A DNA stretch of 64,000 nt, from positions 2,157,168 to 2,221,167 of the forward strand of contig NZ_CP009528.1 of the NCBI RefSeq assembly GCF_000970025.1. The letters are read 5' to 3'. This stretch comes from Methanosarcina barkeri MS. GTDB taxonomy: Archaea > Halobacteriota > Methanosarcinia > Methanosarcinales > Methanosarcinaceae. How positions within the stretch are numbered: position 1 is the first letter of the stretch; each line of letters starts with the position of its first letter. Positions 21,521 to 31,152 of this stretch are shown here, in pieces. The notes below the pieces were generated by a model, which was given only the letters and a program-made list of their open reading frames with translations, was not told the origin of the DNA and made no database searches. The position numbers were made by a program, and so were the translations under genes.

Positions 21521-21548
21521 CAATCAATTGAATAATGTTATTAGGACT

Positions 21549-22627
21549 TATAGTCACCGTATTATATAATGCAACATTTATATATTTAATATGATTATAT
21601 TAATTTAGTTATGAGCTTAGAGATGTTTACTACTTCTGATATTGCCACAGCTATATGTCGTTCCAGTGACAACAATGAGAAGTTAAGACTTCAAGCATTA
21701 TTGTTGGTTAAAAATGGTTTGAGTCCAGCTAAAGTTGCAGAAGATTTTTCAGTTCACCGTTCAACAGTTCATCGTTGGATGAAAAGAGCTGAAGAAGAAG
21801 GTTTGTCTAGCCTTAAATGTAAACCTGGTAGAGGAGTAAAGTCCTATTTAACTGCAGAGCAACTTTCTGAATTAAGGAAAGCATTCTCAAAACCTATCCC
21901 AACAGACGATGGTTTTTCTCGCGGTTGGCAAACAAAAGATGCAATTCAATTTGTCAGAGAGAAATTTGGAATATCTTATTCCAAATCAAGAATGAGACAA
22001 ATTATTAAAAATTTAGGGTTTAGTAGAATTACATGTAGACCTCAATCAAAAAGGCGAAATCAGGCATTAACAAACGAATTTATTGCTGAAATCAAAAAAA
22101 AGATTCCTAAATCCTAATCATTTATTCGTCACCCAGGATGAAAGTAGTTTTTATGTAGATTCAAACAGATCAAAATGTTGGGCAATAAAAGGCTCTAAAC
22201 CTATTAAATTTATAAATGGTTCAAAAGCTAAAATCAACATTGGAGGATTCTACACTGAAAACGGAGACTTTTATTGGTATGATTTAGGAATTAAAAAGAA
22301 TACAGACTCTCTTATAAAATCATTAATCAAGTTTAAAAAAGAAATAGGAAGAAATATATTTCTTCTAATGGACAGAGCGCCGTGGCATAAATCAAAAAAG
22401 GCAAGGGAATTCTTTCAAAAAAACAAATATTGGTTGCAAATATTGCTTTTCCCTCCAGCTACTCCAGATAGGAACCCAACAGAGTATTGTTGGAAAATGA
22501 CAAGAGAAGACTTAACGTCAATAAAATCATTCAAGAATGTGAAAGTATTGAAGGAAGAACTAGATGAGTTTTGGGAGAAACATACATTCACACACAAAAT
22601 GTCGCATTATTTAAAATGGTGACTATA
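21549..22627 (+). mobile_element. IS630-family insertion sequence with 31-bp inverted ends
   Basis: About 1.08 kb. The left end TATAGTCACCGTATTATATA (from 21549) is an imperfect inverted copy of the right end, which finishes GGTGACTATA at 22627. The match extends inward about 31 bp with few mismatches. IS630 elements duplicate TA, in keeping with the TA at each border. The transposase stop codon lies inside the right inverted repeat. Confidence 0.88.
21611..22622 (+). CDS. IS630 transposase in two overlapping frames
   Basis: DDE transposase of about 337 aa if fused. Frame A (21611-22117) has the helix-turn-helix VAEDFSVHRSTVHRWMKRAE and winged-helix segment. Frame B (opens at about 22083) has the catalytic triad: VTQDESSFY (D), LLMDRAPWHKS (D) and PDRNPTEYCWK (E). 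The frames meet at a run of eight A residues (about 22095-22102). Dropping one A (a +1 shift) joins EIKKRFLNPNHLF. This may be programmed slippage, which is known in IS630 relatives, or a true one-base lesion. The element is otherwise intact. Confidence 0.85.
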
Positions 22628-22663
22628 CGTATTTACCCGCTCTTGAGTCTAAATAACTGCACT

Positions 22664-22741
22664 TATAGTTGCGCCTGTAATTATTGCAACAAAAACTCAT
22701 TGTACCTTATGAGTAGTTGCATTATTTATCCTCGTGACATA
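22664..22741. mobile_element. IS630-linked MITE, copy A
   Basis: About 78 bp starting TATAGTTGCGCCTGTAATTA and ending CCTCGTGACATA, with degraded tips. It lies 37 bases past the IS630 right end. The interior matches copies B and C. Confidence 0.75.
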
Positions 22742-23194
22742 GAAGCTTCTCCACTTATCTCAACCCACTTTCCACTCAATTTCAACAGCAGCAATAATCA
22801 TAGATATAAATCATATGGTTATTCAAAACAACTGAATATAAAAAGTGCTAAATTAAACCATTACTTTTAAACTTAATTTTAACTATTGTGAAATAAAACT
22901 TAACAAAACCAATAAACTTATATTGGTTTCTGTATATTATTATATACGCGAATAAAATATATTAAAACAAGTGTTTAAACGGTAGGAAAATCCTACGCTA
23001 CTTTTATAATAAAAATTCGCGAGCAATACTTAAAACAAAGACATTACTGCAATCATTGCAGACATAATTGTTTGTTGATACGTATGCTGAAAAGCGTCTG
23101 GCATTTAAGCTGAGAGAATTGAACTACCTGTATTTGCTTCTTATTTTTTGGGTGGTTGTTTGGAAACAGCATATAGTATCATGAAATTATAGAG

Positions 23195-23407
23195 TTGATA
23201 TATGTGGATATAGATAAAAAGAGATTTCTAAAATCACTAGGATTTCGGCGAGAAGTTGAGACAGTTGCAAAGTGTATATGTCCGTTATGTGAGGAGAGAG
23301 TAGACGAAGACGAATTCCGAAGCGAAGCGTTTGTCAAGGAATTCAAAAGTTCAGGACTGTGCCAGGGATGTCAGGACACGGTTTTTGGATATAAGGTAGC
23401 GTGGTGA
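23195..23407 (+). CDS. Small two-CxxC zinc-ribbon protein
   Basis: 70 aa with TTG start. It contains CPLCEERVDEDEFRSEAF and SGLCQGCQDTVFG, a four-cysteine zinc ribbon with charged spacer. Similar small proteins with the FRDE...SGLCQxCQD pattern are common in phages and integrated elements; that comparison is from memory. Function unknown, possibly DNA or protein binding. The preceding gap 22742-23194 shows only a small palindrome (gtaggaaaatcctac, 22982-22996) and no other gene. Confidence 0.55.
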   Translation: MIYVDIDKKRFLKSLGFRREVETVAKCICPLCEERVDEDEFRSEAFVKEFKSSGLCQGCQDTVFGYKVAW

Positions 23408-23556
23408 TCGATCAATTACCTATTAAGGTATTGGAAATCCCTGTTTAAGGTGGCAAGCATGGATTTTGATTTACCTCTACCTTTAATTTCTCACAGAAAA
23501 AGATTTATATTTTTTTCACAAACTTCTTGTTTTAACTCCTATATTCGCCATTTCTC

Positions 23557-23688
23557 GTTCGTATTATCTAATTTTATAGTGGTCTTTGATTTAAAATAAA
23601 TTTCCACAAAAGTTTATTTCTTGTTCATATTATCTAATTTTATAGTGGTCTTTGATTTAAAATAGATTTCCACAAAAGTTTACTTTTG
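23557..23688. repeat. 66-bp tandem duplication
   Basis: Two copies with period 66 (attatctaattttatagtgg at 23563 and 23629) and only a few differences, in the 3' region of the AI-2E-type transporter gene. Confidence 0.9.
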
Positions 23689-23715
23689 AAGTTTACTTTT
23701 AAAGAGTCCATTTTC

Positions 23716-24687
23716 TTAACTTACTTCAGTTTCTTCAATTGGGCCCATCAATCTTGCCAGCCATTTCGTTTCCTCAAAGCTTTCAAGTATAATCTTCAAA
23801 ACTATTGTAAGTGGTATCGAAAGCAGCACACCTGCAAGTCCAAACACAAAATTCCAGTAAAGAAGAGCAAGAAACAGGAAAGCAGGAGATAGTTGCAAGC
23901 CTCTTCCCATAATGGATGGGAAAAGAACATTTTCTGCAAGTGCGTCCACAATGACGATAATTAAAATGACTGCGATAGCTCCTAAAGGCCCATACTTGAA
24001 AAGCGCAAGCATTATGGGAGGAACAGAAGCAATAACCAGACCAATATAGGGAATATAACTTAATAGAAATATGAGGACTCCCCAGAGAATAGCATAGTCG
24101 ATGCCTCCGATAAAGAGAAGGAGAGCAATTGTAATACCAGTTATAAGGTTTATTTCTGCTCTTATGACAATGAATTTTACCAGCTTTTTGCTAAATTTAC
24201 TCATCCTCAAGCGGAGTTCGGACTGCTTTCCAATTTCCGAGTCTACTTTTTCAGGAGTATTGGCGGCATCAATTAGCAAAAATGCTGCTGTAACAATAAT
24301 AATTCCGACTGTTGCTCCAGCATTCACAATTCCATTAACGGTATTTGCCATGAGAGAAATTGTTATCGATACCATACTACGGAGAATCGACTGTATGGAA
24401 AATTCTTCATATGAAGGGACATATTTTGCAAGATTATTCACAAGTTCGGTCAACTGAGCTTGATAAATCGGAATCTGACTTCCAAACTGCAATGCTGCTT
24501 CAACAACTATTATCCCAAGAACCAGGATAATTAGAGTAAATAGTAAAATTACCAGAATAACACTCAGTACACCTGGAATACCTCTTTGTTTTAGCCAGCG
24601 GACAAGCGGAGTAAAGATCAACGCGGTAAACACAGAGAAAAAGACGACTGTAAGTATTGATGCAATTTCCCGCATCCCTATTGTCAA
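23716..24687 (-). CDS. AI-2E/PerM-family membrane transporter
   Basis: 323 aa polytopic membrane protein of the AI-2E transporter family (PF01594, formerly UPF0118). Seen: an N-terminal hydrophobic pair with LTPLVRWLKQRGIPGVLSV-type motif (here FTPLVRWLKQRGIPGVLS), a hydrophilic middle, and the conserved C-terminal signature PAFLFLALLYWNFVFGLAGV with about seven to eight membrane segments. Members export or gate diverse small solutes, including sodium/proton antiport in some; the substrate cannot be told. It is a single gene with ATG at 24687; MREIASIL five codons in is an alternative start. Confidence 0.9.
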   Translation of the reverse strand: MTIGMREIASILTVVFFSVFTALIFTPLVRWLKQRGIPGVLSVILVILLFTLIILVLGIIVVEAALQFGSQIPIYQAQLTELVNNLAKYVPSYEEFSIQSILRSMVSITISLMANTVNGIVNAGATVGIIIVTAAFLLIDAANTPEKVDSEIGKQSELRLRMSKFSKKLVKFIVIRAEINLITGITIALLLFIGGIDYAILWGVLIFLLSYIPYIGLVIASVPPIMLALFKYGPLGAIAVILIIVIVDALAENVLFPSIMGRGLQLSPAFLFLALLYWNFVFGLAGVLLSIPLTIVLKIILESFEETKWLARLMGPIEETEVS

Positions 24688-24787
24688 AATAACGGCAGCG
24701 GTGCTGTAAAGTAAAATTTTAGCGGGTACTGAATAATCGTTTGAATTTATAATTTCATCCCCCCAATTTTGCTTTCGCAGTTATACA

Positions 24788-24875
24788 TATAGTCGCGCCT
24801 GTAATTATTGAAACTATTGAAACAAAAACTCATTGTACCTTATTGAGTAGTTGCATTATTATCCTCGTGACTATA
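24788..24875. mobile_element. IS630-linked MITE, copy B
   Basis: 88 bp from TATAGTCGCGCCTGTAATTA to CTCGTGACTATA, with one internal short duplication (attgaaac repeated). It lies 100 bases upstream of the AI-2E-type gene, in its likely promoter region. Confidence 0.85.
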
Positions 24876-24983
24876 GAAACTCATGCCTGCTTTTTAACTT
24901 CTCTAAAAATAACATCTGTCAAATATATCAAATATTACTTGCCTTAGCACAGCCATTTCTTCTAACTCTTCTCAGGCTAGAAC

Positions 24984-25214
24984 TCAGTCCTCATATGCCA
25001 TTTGATCGAGCGCAGTTGTTGTAATTGTCATAATGAGTGCATTTTGTCCAGGCTCAATTTTCACTCCATAGGCATCCTGATGTTCCATAGGCATCCTGAT
25101 GTTCCATAGGCATCCTGATGTGAACTCATTTTTTCGAGATTTCTGCAATTTGCTCCCCTTCAACATCAATCCTATACGCATGATCCAGAATATTGCCCCT
25201 AATTTCCATTTCAA
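24984..25214 (-). pseudogene. Possible gene fragment with 19-bp repeat
   Basis: A minus-strand frame of 76 codons ends in a plausible protein tail (VKIEPGQNALIMTITTTAL) but the middle consists of three copies of a 19-bp unit (ccataggcatcctgatgtt, 25065-25121). I do not recognise the family. It is likely the remaining C-terminus of a lost gene in the 660-base gap 24876-25538. Confidence 0.3.
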
Positions 25215-25408
25215 GGATCACTCTCCTGATCTATTCAGTTTCATCAAGAATCACTTTCCTTATTTATTCAATCTCAATACCTTCACTTGAAGAAACAACT
25301 TACTAATCTTATCATAACACAAAGAAAAATAAAAACAAAGAAGGATAATAATATTTCATTTTTTTGCAAGAGAATTAATAATTAAAATCCCAATTACATG
25401 TATTCTTT

Positions 25409-25513
25409 CCAGGATTAAACTTTCCAGGCTTGAACTTTTCAGGCTTGAACTTTTCAGGCTTGAATTTTTTAGGTTTGAACCTTTCAGGTTTGAATTTTAC
25501 AGATTTGAGATCT
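25409..25513. repeat. 15-bp tandem repeat, 7 degenerate copies
   Basis: Seven 15-base units of the type tcaggcttgaacttt, with increasing divergence at each end, immediately 3' of the alcohol dehydrogenase gene. Confidence 0.9.
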
Positions 25514-25538
25514 CCAGAATCGCTCTTTTAAGGTATTT

Positions 25539-26699
25539 TCACAAGGCTTTTCTGTAAATCTCGATAATATCTTCTTTTGAAAGCTCTCTGGGATTTGTTC
25601 GGCGGCAGACATCCTGCATTGCATGTTCAGCCAGAAGTTCGAGATCTTCTTCCTTTGCTCCAAGCTCTTTTAAGCCGGAAGGAATTCCTATATCCAATGC
25701 GAGTTTCCTGATGGCTTCTATAGCCCGGTCTGCGGCTTCTTCATGGCTTAGTCCTTCCACTTTTTCTCCCATTGCCCGGGCAATATCTGCAAAGCGTTCC
25801 GGGACGACTTTCTTGTTGTATGCTTCCACATACGGAAGAAGAATCGCATTGCAGACCCCGTGTGGAAGGTTATAAAGTCCTCCTAGCTGGTGCGCCATGG
25901 AATGTACATAACCAAGGCTTGCGTTGTTGAAAGCAATACCTGCCAGGTATTCGGCATGTGCCATCATATCCCTGGTCCTCACGTCTTCTCCGTGGGCAAC
26001 GGCTTCACGTAAATATTTTGAGATAAGTTCTATGGATTTGATAGCAGCTGCATCTGTTGTAGGCGTGGCCATGGTAGAAACGTAAGCTTCAACCGCATGA
26101 GTTAAAGCGTCCATACCGGTTGCAGCCGTAAGTGCAGGTGGCATACTGACCATGAGTTCAGGGTCGTTAACTGCAATATAAGGGGTAATGCGCGGGTCGA
26201 CGATTGCCATTTTGATATGCCGCTTCGTATCCGTAATAATTGTAAAACTCGTCATCTCACTCGCAGTGCCAGCAGTCGTATTTACCGTGATAAGTGGAGG
26301 AATTCCTTTTGTAACTTTTCCGACGCCCTCATAATCATTGATTAATCCACCATTATATACTACAATGCCAATTGCCTTTGCGCAGTCCATAGGACTTCCT
26401 CCTCCGACAGCGATTATTATATTACAGTCCTCTTTTCTGTAAATATCCGCTCCTTCCATAACTGAAGTATCTGTCGGATTAGGGTCTGCTCCTGGAAAGA
26501 TTGTGCCTTCCAGGCCTGCGTCTTTAAGAATTTTGTATATGTCCAGTGCAAGCCGTTCTCCATGCTTGCTTTTGCCGGAAACTATAAGGGCTTTTGTAGC
26601 TCCCAGATCTTTTGCATGCTTGCCGATTTCTTTTACGCAGCCAGCTCCCATAAGGGCGACTTTCGGGTTCAGATAGGTATATGTTTTGTTTTCGGTCAT
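25539..26699 (-). CDS. Iron-containing alcohol dehydrogenase (group III)
   Basis: 386 aa NAD(P)-dependent dehydrogenase of the iron-containing ADH family (PF00465). The nucleotide-binding motif GGGSPMDCAKAIG is at about residue 98-110. The metal-binding residues are supplied by GMDALTHAVEAYVS (Asp and His), SLGYVHSMAHQLGG and YNLPHGVCNA (His). Length and motif order match bacterial 1,3-propanediol/butanol dehydrogenase types. In a methanogen it may reduce aldehydes or oxidise short alcohols; the substrate is not predictable. It is a single gene; ATG at 26699. Confidence 0.95.
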   Translation of the reverse strand: MTENKTYTYLNPKVALMGAGCVKEIGKHAKDLGATKALIVSGKSKHGERLALDIYKILKDAGLEGTIFPGADPNPTDTSVMEGADIYRKEDCNIIIAVGGGSPMDCAKAIGIVVYNGGLINDYEGVGKVTKGIPPLITVNTTAGTASEMTSFTIITDTKRHIKMAIVDPRITPYIAVNDPELMVSMPPALTAATGMDALTHAVEAYVSTMATPTTDAAAIKSIELISKYLREAVAHGEDVRTRDMMAHAEYLAGIAFNNASLGYVHSMAHQLGGLYNLPHGVCNAILLPYVEAYNKKVVPERFADIARAMGEKVEGLSHEEAADRAIEAIRKLALDIGIPSGLKELGAKEEDLELLAEHAMQDVCRRTNPRELSKEDIIEIYRKAL

Positions 26700-27259
26700 G
26701 ATTTATATTCCCCCTGGCAATTCTTTTTAGATACCCTAAACAGATCTTTATAAATTTTTTATTGGAAATTCAATATATTAATGGAAATTATTTTTCTCGG
26801 TGACTAATAAAGTTTTGCTCCGGGACATAATTTTTGAAGCCATGAACAAAAGCCATGAGAGCAAAAGGTGTTTTATCCCAAAATTACATTTCTTTCTTAA
26901 TTTTTCAATTGTAATGATCTGTCGTATACGGGTGATCACCATTTCACTTCAACTTCGAAGTTGTTTCATTGTACAGAATCATTCTACATTACCAAAATGA
27001 AGCTTAAATTTACTCAGCATTTAATTTTTTTGTGCCGTCTGTTACTATTCGCGTATTGAACATTCAAATGGTTTTGAATCTGCGAAATCATTTCAGGATA
27101 AAAAAGTGATACTAAATTTATAACTGTGTAAATATAAATATAAAGACCCATAAAAAACAGAGAACTAAATACGTATAAAAAAAGAGCCAATAGCTATGGA
27201 TAAGTTTGTTTTTTTCCAAACGTATAGCTATTTAATAAATCAATCCTAATTAAATATAC
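26700..27259. other. Intergenic region between divergent genes
   Basis: Holds promoters for the alcohol dehydrogenase (minus) and debranching-type enzyme (plus); A/T-rich TATA-like stretches occur near 26755-26770 and 27120-27150. No gene is supported. Confidence 0.5.
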
Positions 27260-29335
27260 ATGAGTGGGATCAGGCTTGGGGTAGATTGTCTTTCAACATA
27301 TGAAGAAGGAATAAAAAGAGAGTGGATTATAGGAAACGGACTTGGAGGATATGCTTCCTCTACAGTTATCGGGGTAGACACAAGGACTTACCACGGGCTG
27401 CTTGTGGCTGCTCCAGAAAACTCACCAGGAAGGTTTGTACTGCTTTCTTCCCTTGATGAGGAAATTTCTACTGATGAAGAGAGTTATAAACTTGCAGTCC
27501 ATAAATTTCCAGATACTGTTTCTCCTACGGGCTTCAATTGCCTTTCCGAATACCTTCAAAACCCATTTCCTCTCTGGATTTACCAGCCTGGCGATTTTAC
27601 CGTGAAGAAAAAAGTCTTCATGATTCATAACAGTAACACGACCTGTATTCTCTATGATATCGAATCCAGAAAAGATGAAGCTTTGCTGAAAGTTTTTCCA
27701 CTGATAAACTCAAGAGACTTCCATTACACTGCTCGCTCAGGATACCTTTCTTTTTCTCAGAAAGCTCATCCGGAAGGAGTAGAGCTGGAGAGTTCTAATG
27801 GTTTTACCTTCTCTCTTTCATCCAATCTTGAATATCATTCTGATCCCAGGTGGTACTATAACCTGGAGTATGATGCTGAAAAGCAAAGAGGGCTTAACTA
27901 CCAGGAAGATAATTTCAGTCCTGGATATTTCGAAGGCAAGCTCAAACAGGGAATTTCTCGTTTCTTTATCATTGCTTCAACAGACGAGATTCCTTCTCTT
28001 AATCTCAGAAAAGTTGATGAACTCTATAAAAGGGCAGTAAACCGCCAGAACTTACTTATTCTCAATTCCAGGCTTACAGATCCTTTTGCCCTTAAACTTC
28101 TCAGGGCAACGGACACTTTTACAGTGAAGAATCCTTCTTCAGGTGAAAATACTGTAATTGCAGGATATCACTGGTACTCTGACTGGGGAAGGGATACCAT
28201 GATATCTCTAACTGGCCTGTACTTAATTCCTTATCGTCATGAAGAAGCCAGGTCCGTTCTCATGAATTTTGCTAAATATTGCAGGAAAGGCTTAATTCCC
28301 AACACTTTTCCGTCTTTTGGAGGAGAACCAGTCTATAATACGGTAGACGCTTCTCTCTGGTTTATCCATGCTGTTAGCCGCTATTTTGCATATACAGGCA
28401 ACTTTCTTTTCCTCGCAGATATCTGGGACACTATAGAGGCTATTATAGATAACTACTGTAAAGGTACGAACTTTGGAATCTGCATGGATTCTGATCATCT
28501 TATTCGGCAGGGACCTCAACTAACCTGGATGGACGCTAAAATTGGAGAGCGGGCAGTAACTCCTAGAGTAGGTAAAGCCTGTGAAATTAATGCCCTCTGG
28601 TACAATGCCTTGAAAATTGCTTCCAGCCTGGGTACTATTCTTGGAAAAGAGGTCTTTTTATATGAGATGCTTGCAGATGGTGTGGCCTCAAATTTTGAGA
28701 GCGTTTTCTGGAACCCGGAAACTAACTGTCTCTTTGACCTTGTATATCAGGATGAAGCCGGAAACGAGGTTAAAGACCCTGCAATTCGCCCCAACCAAAT
28801 CTTTGCCGTATCTCTTCCTAACACCATGCTCCCCCCTGAGAAAGAAAAAGCGATTGTGGACAGAGTTGAAAAAGATCTTTTGACACCCTTTGGGCTTAGA
28901 AGTCTTTCGACTGATAACCCATTATATAAAGGACAGTATCATGGAGATGCATTCACTCGGGACACAGCTTATCATAATGGGACAGCCTGGCCCTGGCTCC
29001 TTGGCGCTTATGTGAGAGCTTACCGGAAGGTTCACAATTATTCCGAAAAGAGTCTTGAAGATATGAGGGCTCTTCTGGAAGGCTTTAACACGCATCTTGA
29101 AACCGAAGGCTTTGGTACCATTTCCGAAGTTTTTAATGGCGATTATCCTTACTCTCCAGGCGGATGCATAGCTCAGGCCTGGAGCGTTGCAGAAATTTTT
29201 AGAGCATATGTAGAGGACGTGCTTGAGATCAGGCCACTCTTAAGCACAATATCCCCAGCAGTCTTAAGCACAATATCCCAGGAAATGGATATGACGAGCC
29301 TCTCATTGAGTAAGATGAATGAGAGAACAATATAA
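27260..29335 (+). CDS. Amylo-alpha-1,6-glucosidase / glycogen debranching enzyme
   Basis: 691 aa. The N-terminal domain (about 10-230) opens with EWIIGNGLGGYASSTVIGVDTR-type sequence (core IIGNGLGGYASSTV), typical of archaeal and bacterial debranching glucosidases; the C-terminal (alpha/alpha)6 barrel (GDE_C, PF06202; about 290-660) contains YHWYSDWGRDTMISLTGLYL, WMDAKIGERAVTPR and DTAYHNGTAWPWL with likely catalytic acids. It removes alpha-1,6 branches from glycogen-like polymers. The gene is followed after 30 bases by a GH130 gene, so they form an operon. Near the 3' end a 22-bp duplication encodes repeated LLSTISP/VLSTISQ, and the spacer repeats acaatataagctgg. Confidence 0.92.
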   Translation: MSGIRLGVDCLSTYEEGIKREWIIGNGLGGYASSTVIGVDTRTYHGLLVAAPENSPGRFVLLSSLDEEISTDEESYKLAVHKFPDTVSPTGFNCLSEYLQNPFPLWIYQPGDFTVKKKVFMIHNSNTTCILYDIESRKDEALLKVFPLINSRDFHYTARSGYLSFSQKAHPEGVELESSNGFTFSLSSNLEYHSDPRWYYNLEYDAEKQRGLNYQEDNFSPGYFEGKLKQGISRFFIIASTDEIPSLNLRKVDELYKRAVNRQNLLILNSRLTDPFALKLLRATDTFTVKNPSSGENTVIAGYHWYSDWGRDTMISLTGLYLIPYRHEEARSVLMNFAKYCRKGLIPNTFPSFGGEPVYNTVDASLWFIHAVSRYFAYTGNFLFLADIWDTIEAIIDNYCKGTNFGICMDSDHLIRQGPQLTWMDAKIGERAVTPRVGKACEINALWYNALKIASSLGTILGKEVFLYEMLADGVASNFESVFWNPETNCLFDLVYQDEAGNEVKDPAIRPNQIFAVSLPNTMLPPEKEKAIVDRVEKDLLTPFGLRSLSTDNPLYKGQYHGDAFTRDTAYHNGTAWPWLLGAYVRAYRKVHNYSEKSLEDMRALLEGFNTHLETEGFGTISEVFNGDYPYSPGGCIAQAWSVAEIFRAYVEDVLEIRPLLSTISPAVLSTISQEMDMTSLSLSKMNERTI

Positions 29336-29365
29336 GCTGGACAATATAAGCTGGAGGGGAATAAT

Positions 29366-30385
29366 ATGAACTGGAAAGACCATGGGGAGCTATTTATACG
29401 GTCTAGAAAAAATCCAATACTTACGGTTGAAGATTGGCCTTATCGAGCTAATTCAGTATTTAACCCTGCAGCTGCTATAATTGATGGTAAAATTCTGTTA
29501 CTGGTCAGGGTTGAGGACCACAGGGGTTTTTCTCACTTTACGGTAGCAAGGAGTGAAAACGGAATTGATGGCTGGGAAATTGACAGTGAGCCAACCTTTT
29601 TTCCGGACCCCGTAAATTACCCTGAAGAGATATATGGCGTTGAAGACCCGCGCATAACTTACATCGATGAGATGGGAAAGTGGGCTATAGTATATGTGGC
29701 TTTTTCGGATAGTGGTCCCTTGCCAGCCCTTGCCTTTACCGAGGATTTTCGTAATTTTGACCGAGCAGGATCTTTGATGCCTCCAGATAATAAAGACGCT
29801 GCTATTTTTCCTGTAAGGTTTAACGGCAAATGGGCTATGTTACACAGGCCTGCACCTACTACTCACACTTTGAAAGCTAATATCTGGATCTCCTTTTCTT
29901 ACGATATGAAATCCTGGGAAAAACCTGAAGTTCTTCTGTATGCCAGGGAAGGTGGATGGTGGGATGCTTATAAAATCGGTTTATGCCCACAACCGCTCCG
30001 TACACCAGAAGGCTGGTTAATTATGTACCATGGAGTACGCCAGACGACCTCGAAAATAAGTTACAGGCTCGGGCTTGCTCTTCTTGATCTTGAAGATCCC
30101 ACGAAAGTGCTCCGCAGGTCGGAAGGCTGGATTTTCGGGCCTCGTGAGACATACGAACGCAGTGGAGATGTCAATGACGTTGTTTTTCCCTGCGGATGGG
30201 TCTTAGTAAACGATAAAATTCGTATTTATTACGGAGCTGCCGATACCTCGGTATCAGTTGCCAGTGCAAAATTTAGTGATATCATGGAGTATATCTGCGG
30301 GTGCCCTGGAAAACAGTTCCCTGAAGAATACTGCAGGTGGTTTGCAGAAAATAAGGGAAAGAATATTGATCTGAGAAGAGGATAA
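29366..30385 (+). CDS. GH130-family glycoside phosphorylase/hydrolase
   Basis: 339 aa five-bladed beta-propeller of family GH130 (beta-mannoside phosphorylases and related hydrolases). Seen: NPILTVEDWPYRANSVFNPA at the start, GVEDPRITYIDE (catalytic region, about residue 92-104), HRPAPTTHTLKANIWIS, and WWDAYKIGLCPQPLRTPEGW with YHGVR. A Shine-Dalgarno-like GGAGGGGA lies just before the ATG. Family members split or form beta-1,2 or beta-1,4 mannosyl links using phosphate; mannose-containing oligosaccharide turnover is the likely role. Pairing with a debranching glucosidase suggests storage or surface glycan metabolism. Confidence 0.9.
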   Translation: MNWKDHGELFIRSRKNPILTVEDWPYRANSVFNPAAAIIDGKILLLVRVEDHRGFSHFTVARSENGIDGWEIDSEPTFFPDPVNYPEEIYGVEDPRITYIDEMGKWAIVYVAFSDSGPLPALAFTEDFRNFDRAGSLMPPDNKDAAIFPVRFNGKWAMLHRPAPTTHTLKANIWISFSYDMKSWEKPEVLLYAREGGWWDAYKIGLCPQPLRTPEGWLIMYHGVRQTTSKISYRLGLALLDLEDPTKVLRRSEGWIFGPRETYERSGDVNDVVFPCGWVLVNDKIRIYYGAADTSVSVASAKFSDIMEYICGCPGKQFPEEYCRWFAENKGKNIDLRRG

Positions 30386-30478
30386 ATCTGGAACTGGATG
30401 ATCGTCTACTGAAAACCATAATCCTGTATCTTTAGTTTTAACACTGGTTTGGAAGGAACTTAATGTTTAGCATCCTAT

Positions 30479-30900
30479 CTACTGTGTCTCGTAGCCTATG
30501 ATCTCTGATTCCTCTATTTTATGACCACAATATTTACATTCATGTGGTTGATAGCAGATGATTTCATAAGGATCTTCAACCTTGTTCAAAGTAGAACCAG
30601 GATTTCTTTTCTGACCACCAGGACGTTTAATACTTCCTTTTTGTGAACTCTCTGTTTTAGGCTTCTTTTTGCTGATAACACCATTGGAAGGACGTTTCTT
30701 TTTGCCTTGAATCCAATTTAACAAAGACTTTAATTCATTTATCCGTTCTTAAAGCTTAATTACTTTAGATTCTAAAACCTCAATGAACATCTTTAGCTTT
30801 GTTTTGAGATTCTAAAGCCTCAATATATGAGACAATAGTATCATGATTCAAGCGGTATTGAGTAAGAATCTCTTTACGTTCTATATACAGCTCTCAAATA
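30479..30900 (-). pseudogene. IS66-type transposase N-terminal remnant
   Basis: The minus strand carries, in several frames, EILTQYRLNHDTIVSYIEAL, then SLLNWIQGKKKRPSNGV and GGQKRNPGSTLNKVEDPYEI with a CKYCGHKI zinc-ribbon. It aligns with the N-terminus of the intact IS66-type transposase at 40278-41735 (GGQKGHPGKTLEMVENPD). The catalytic part is absent and at least two stops interrupt the upstream segment. Confidence 0.75.
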
Positions 30901-31019
30901 TTTTTGAGTTTTATATTATATTAATAATAAAATGTTAAATTTATATGAAAAATAACTCCGAAATTGAAGTAGCTGGATAGTTAATCTAAGAATAAAGTTA
31001 ACATTGATTAGTATTCAAA

Positions 31020-31140
31020 TTTAGGAACTGTTTTAATTTTAAGGTATTATTATTCATTAAATTTTAAGGTATTATCATCCATTAAATTTTAAGATATCTT
31101 CATTTATTAAATTTTAAGATATCACCATCCATTAAATTTT
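31020..31140. repeat. Degenerate A+T-rich repeats
   Basis: Four imperfect copies of attaaattttaaggtatta-like units (about 27 bp each) just 3' of the following minus-strand gene. Confidence 0.6.
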
Positions 31141-31152
31141 TTTTAGAGATTT

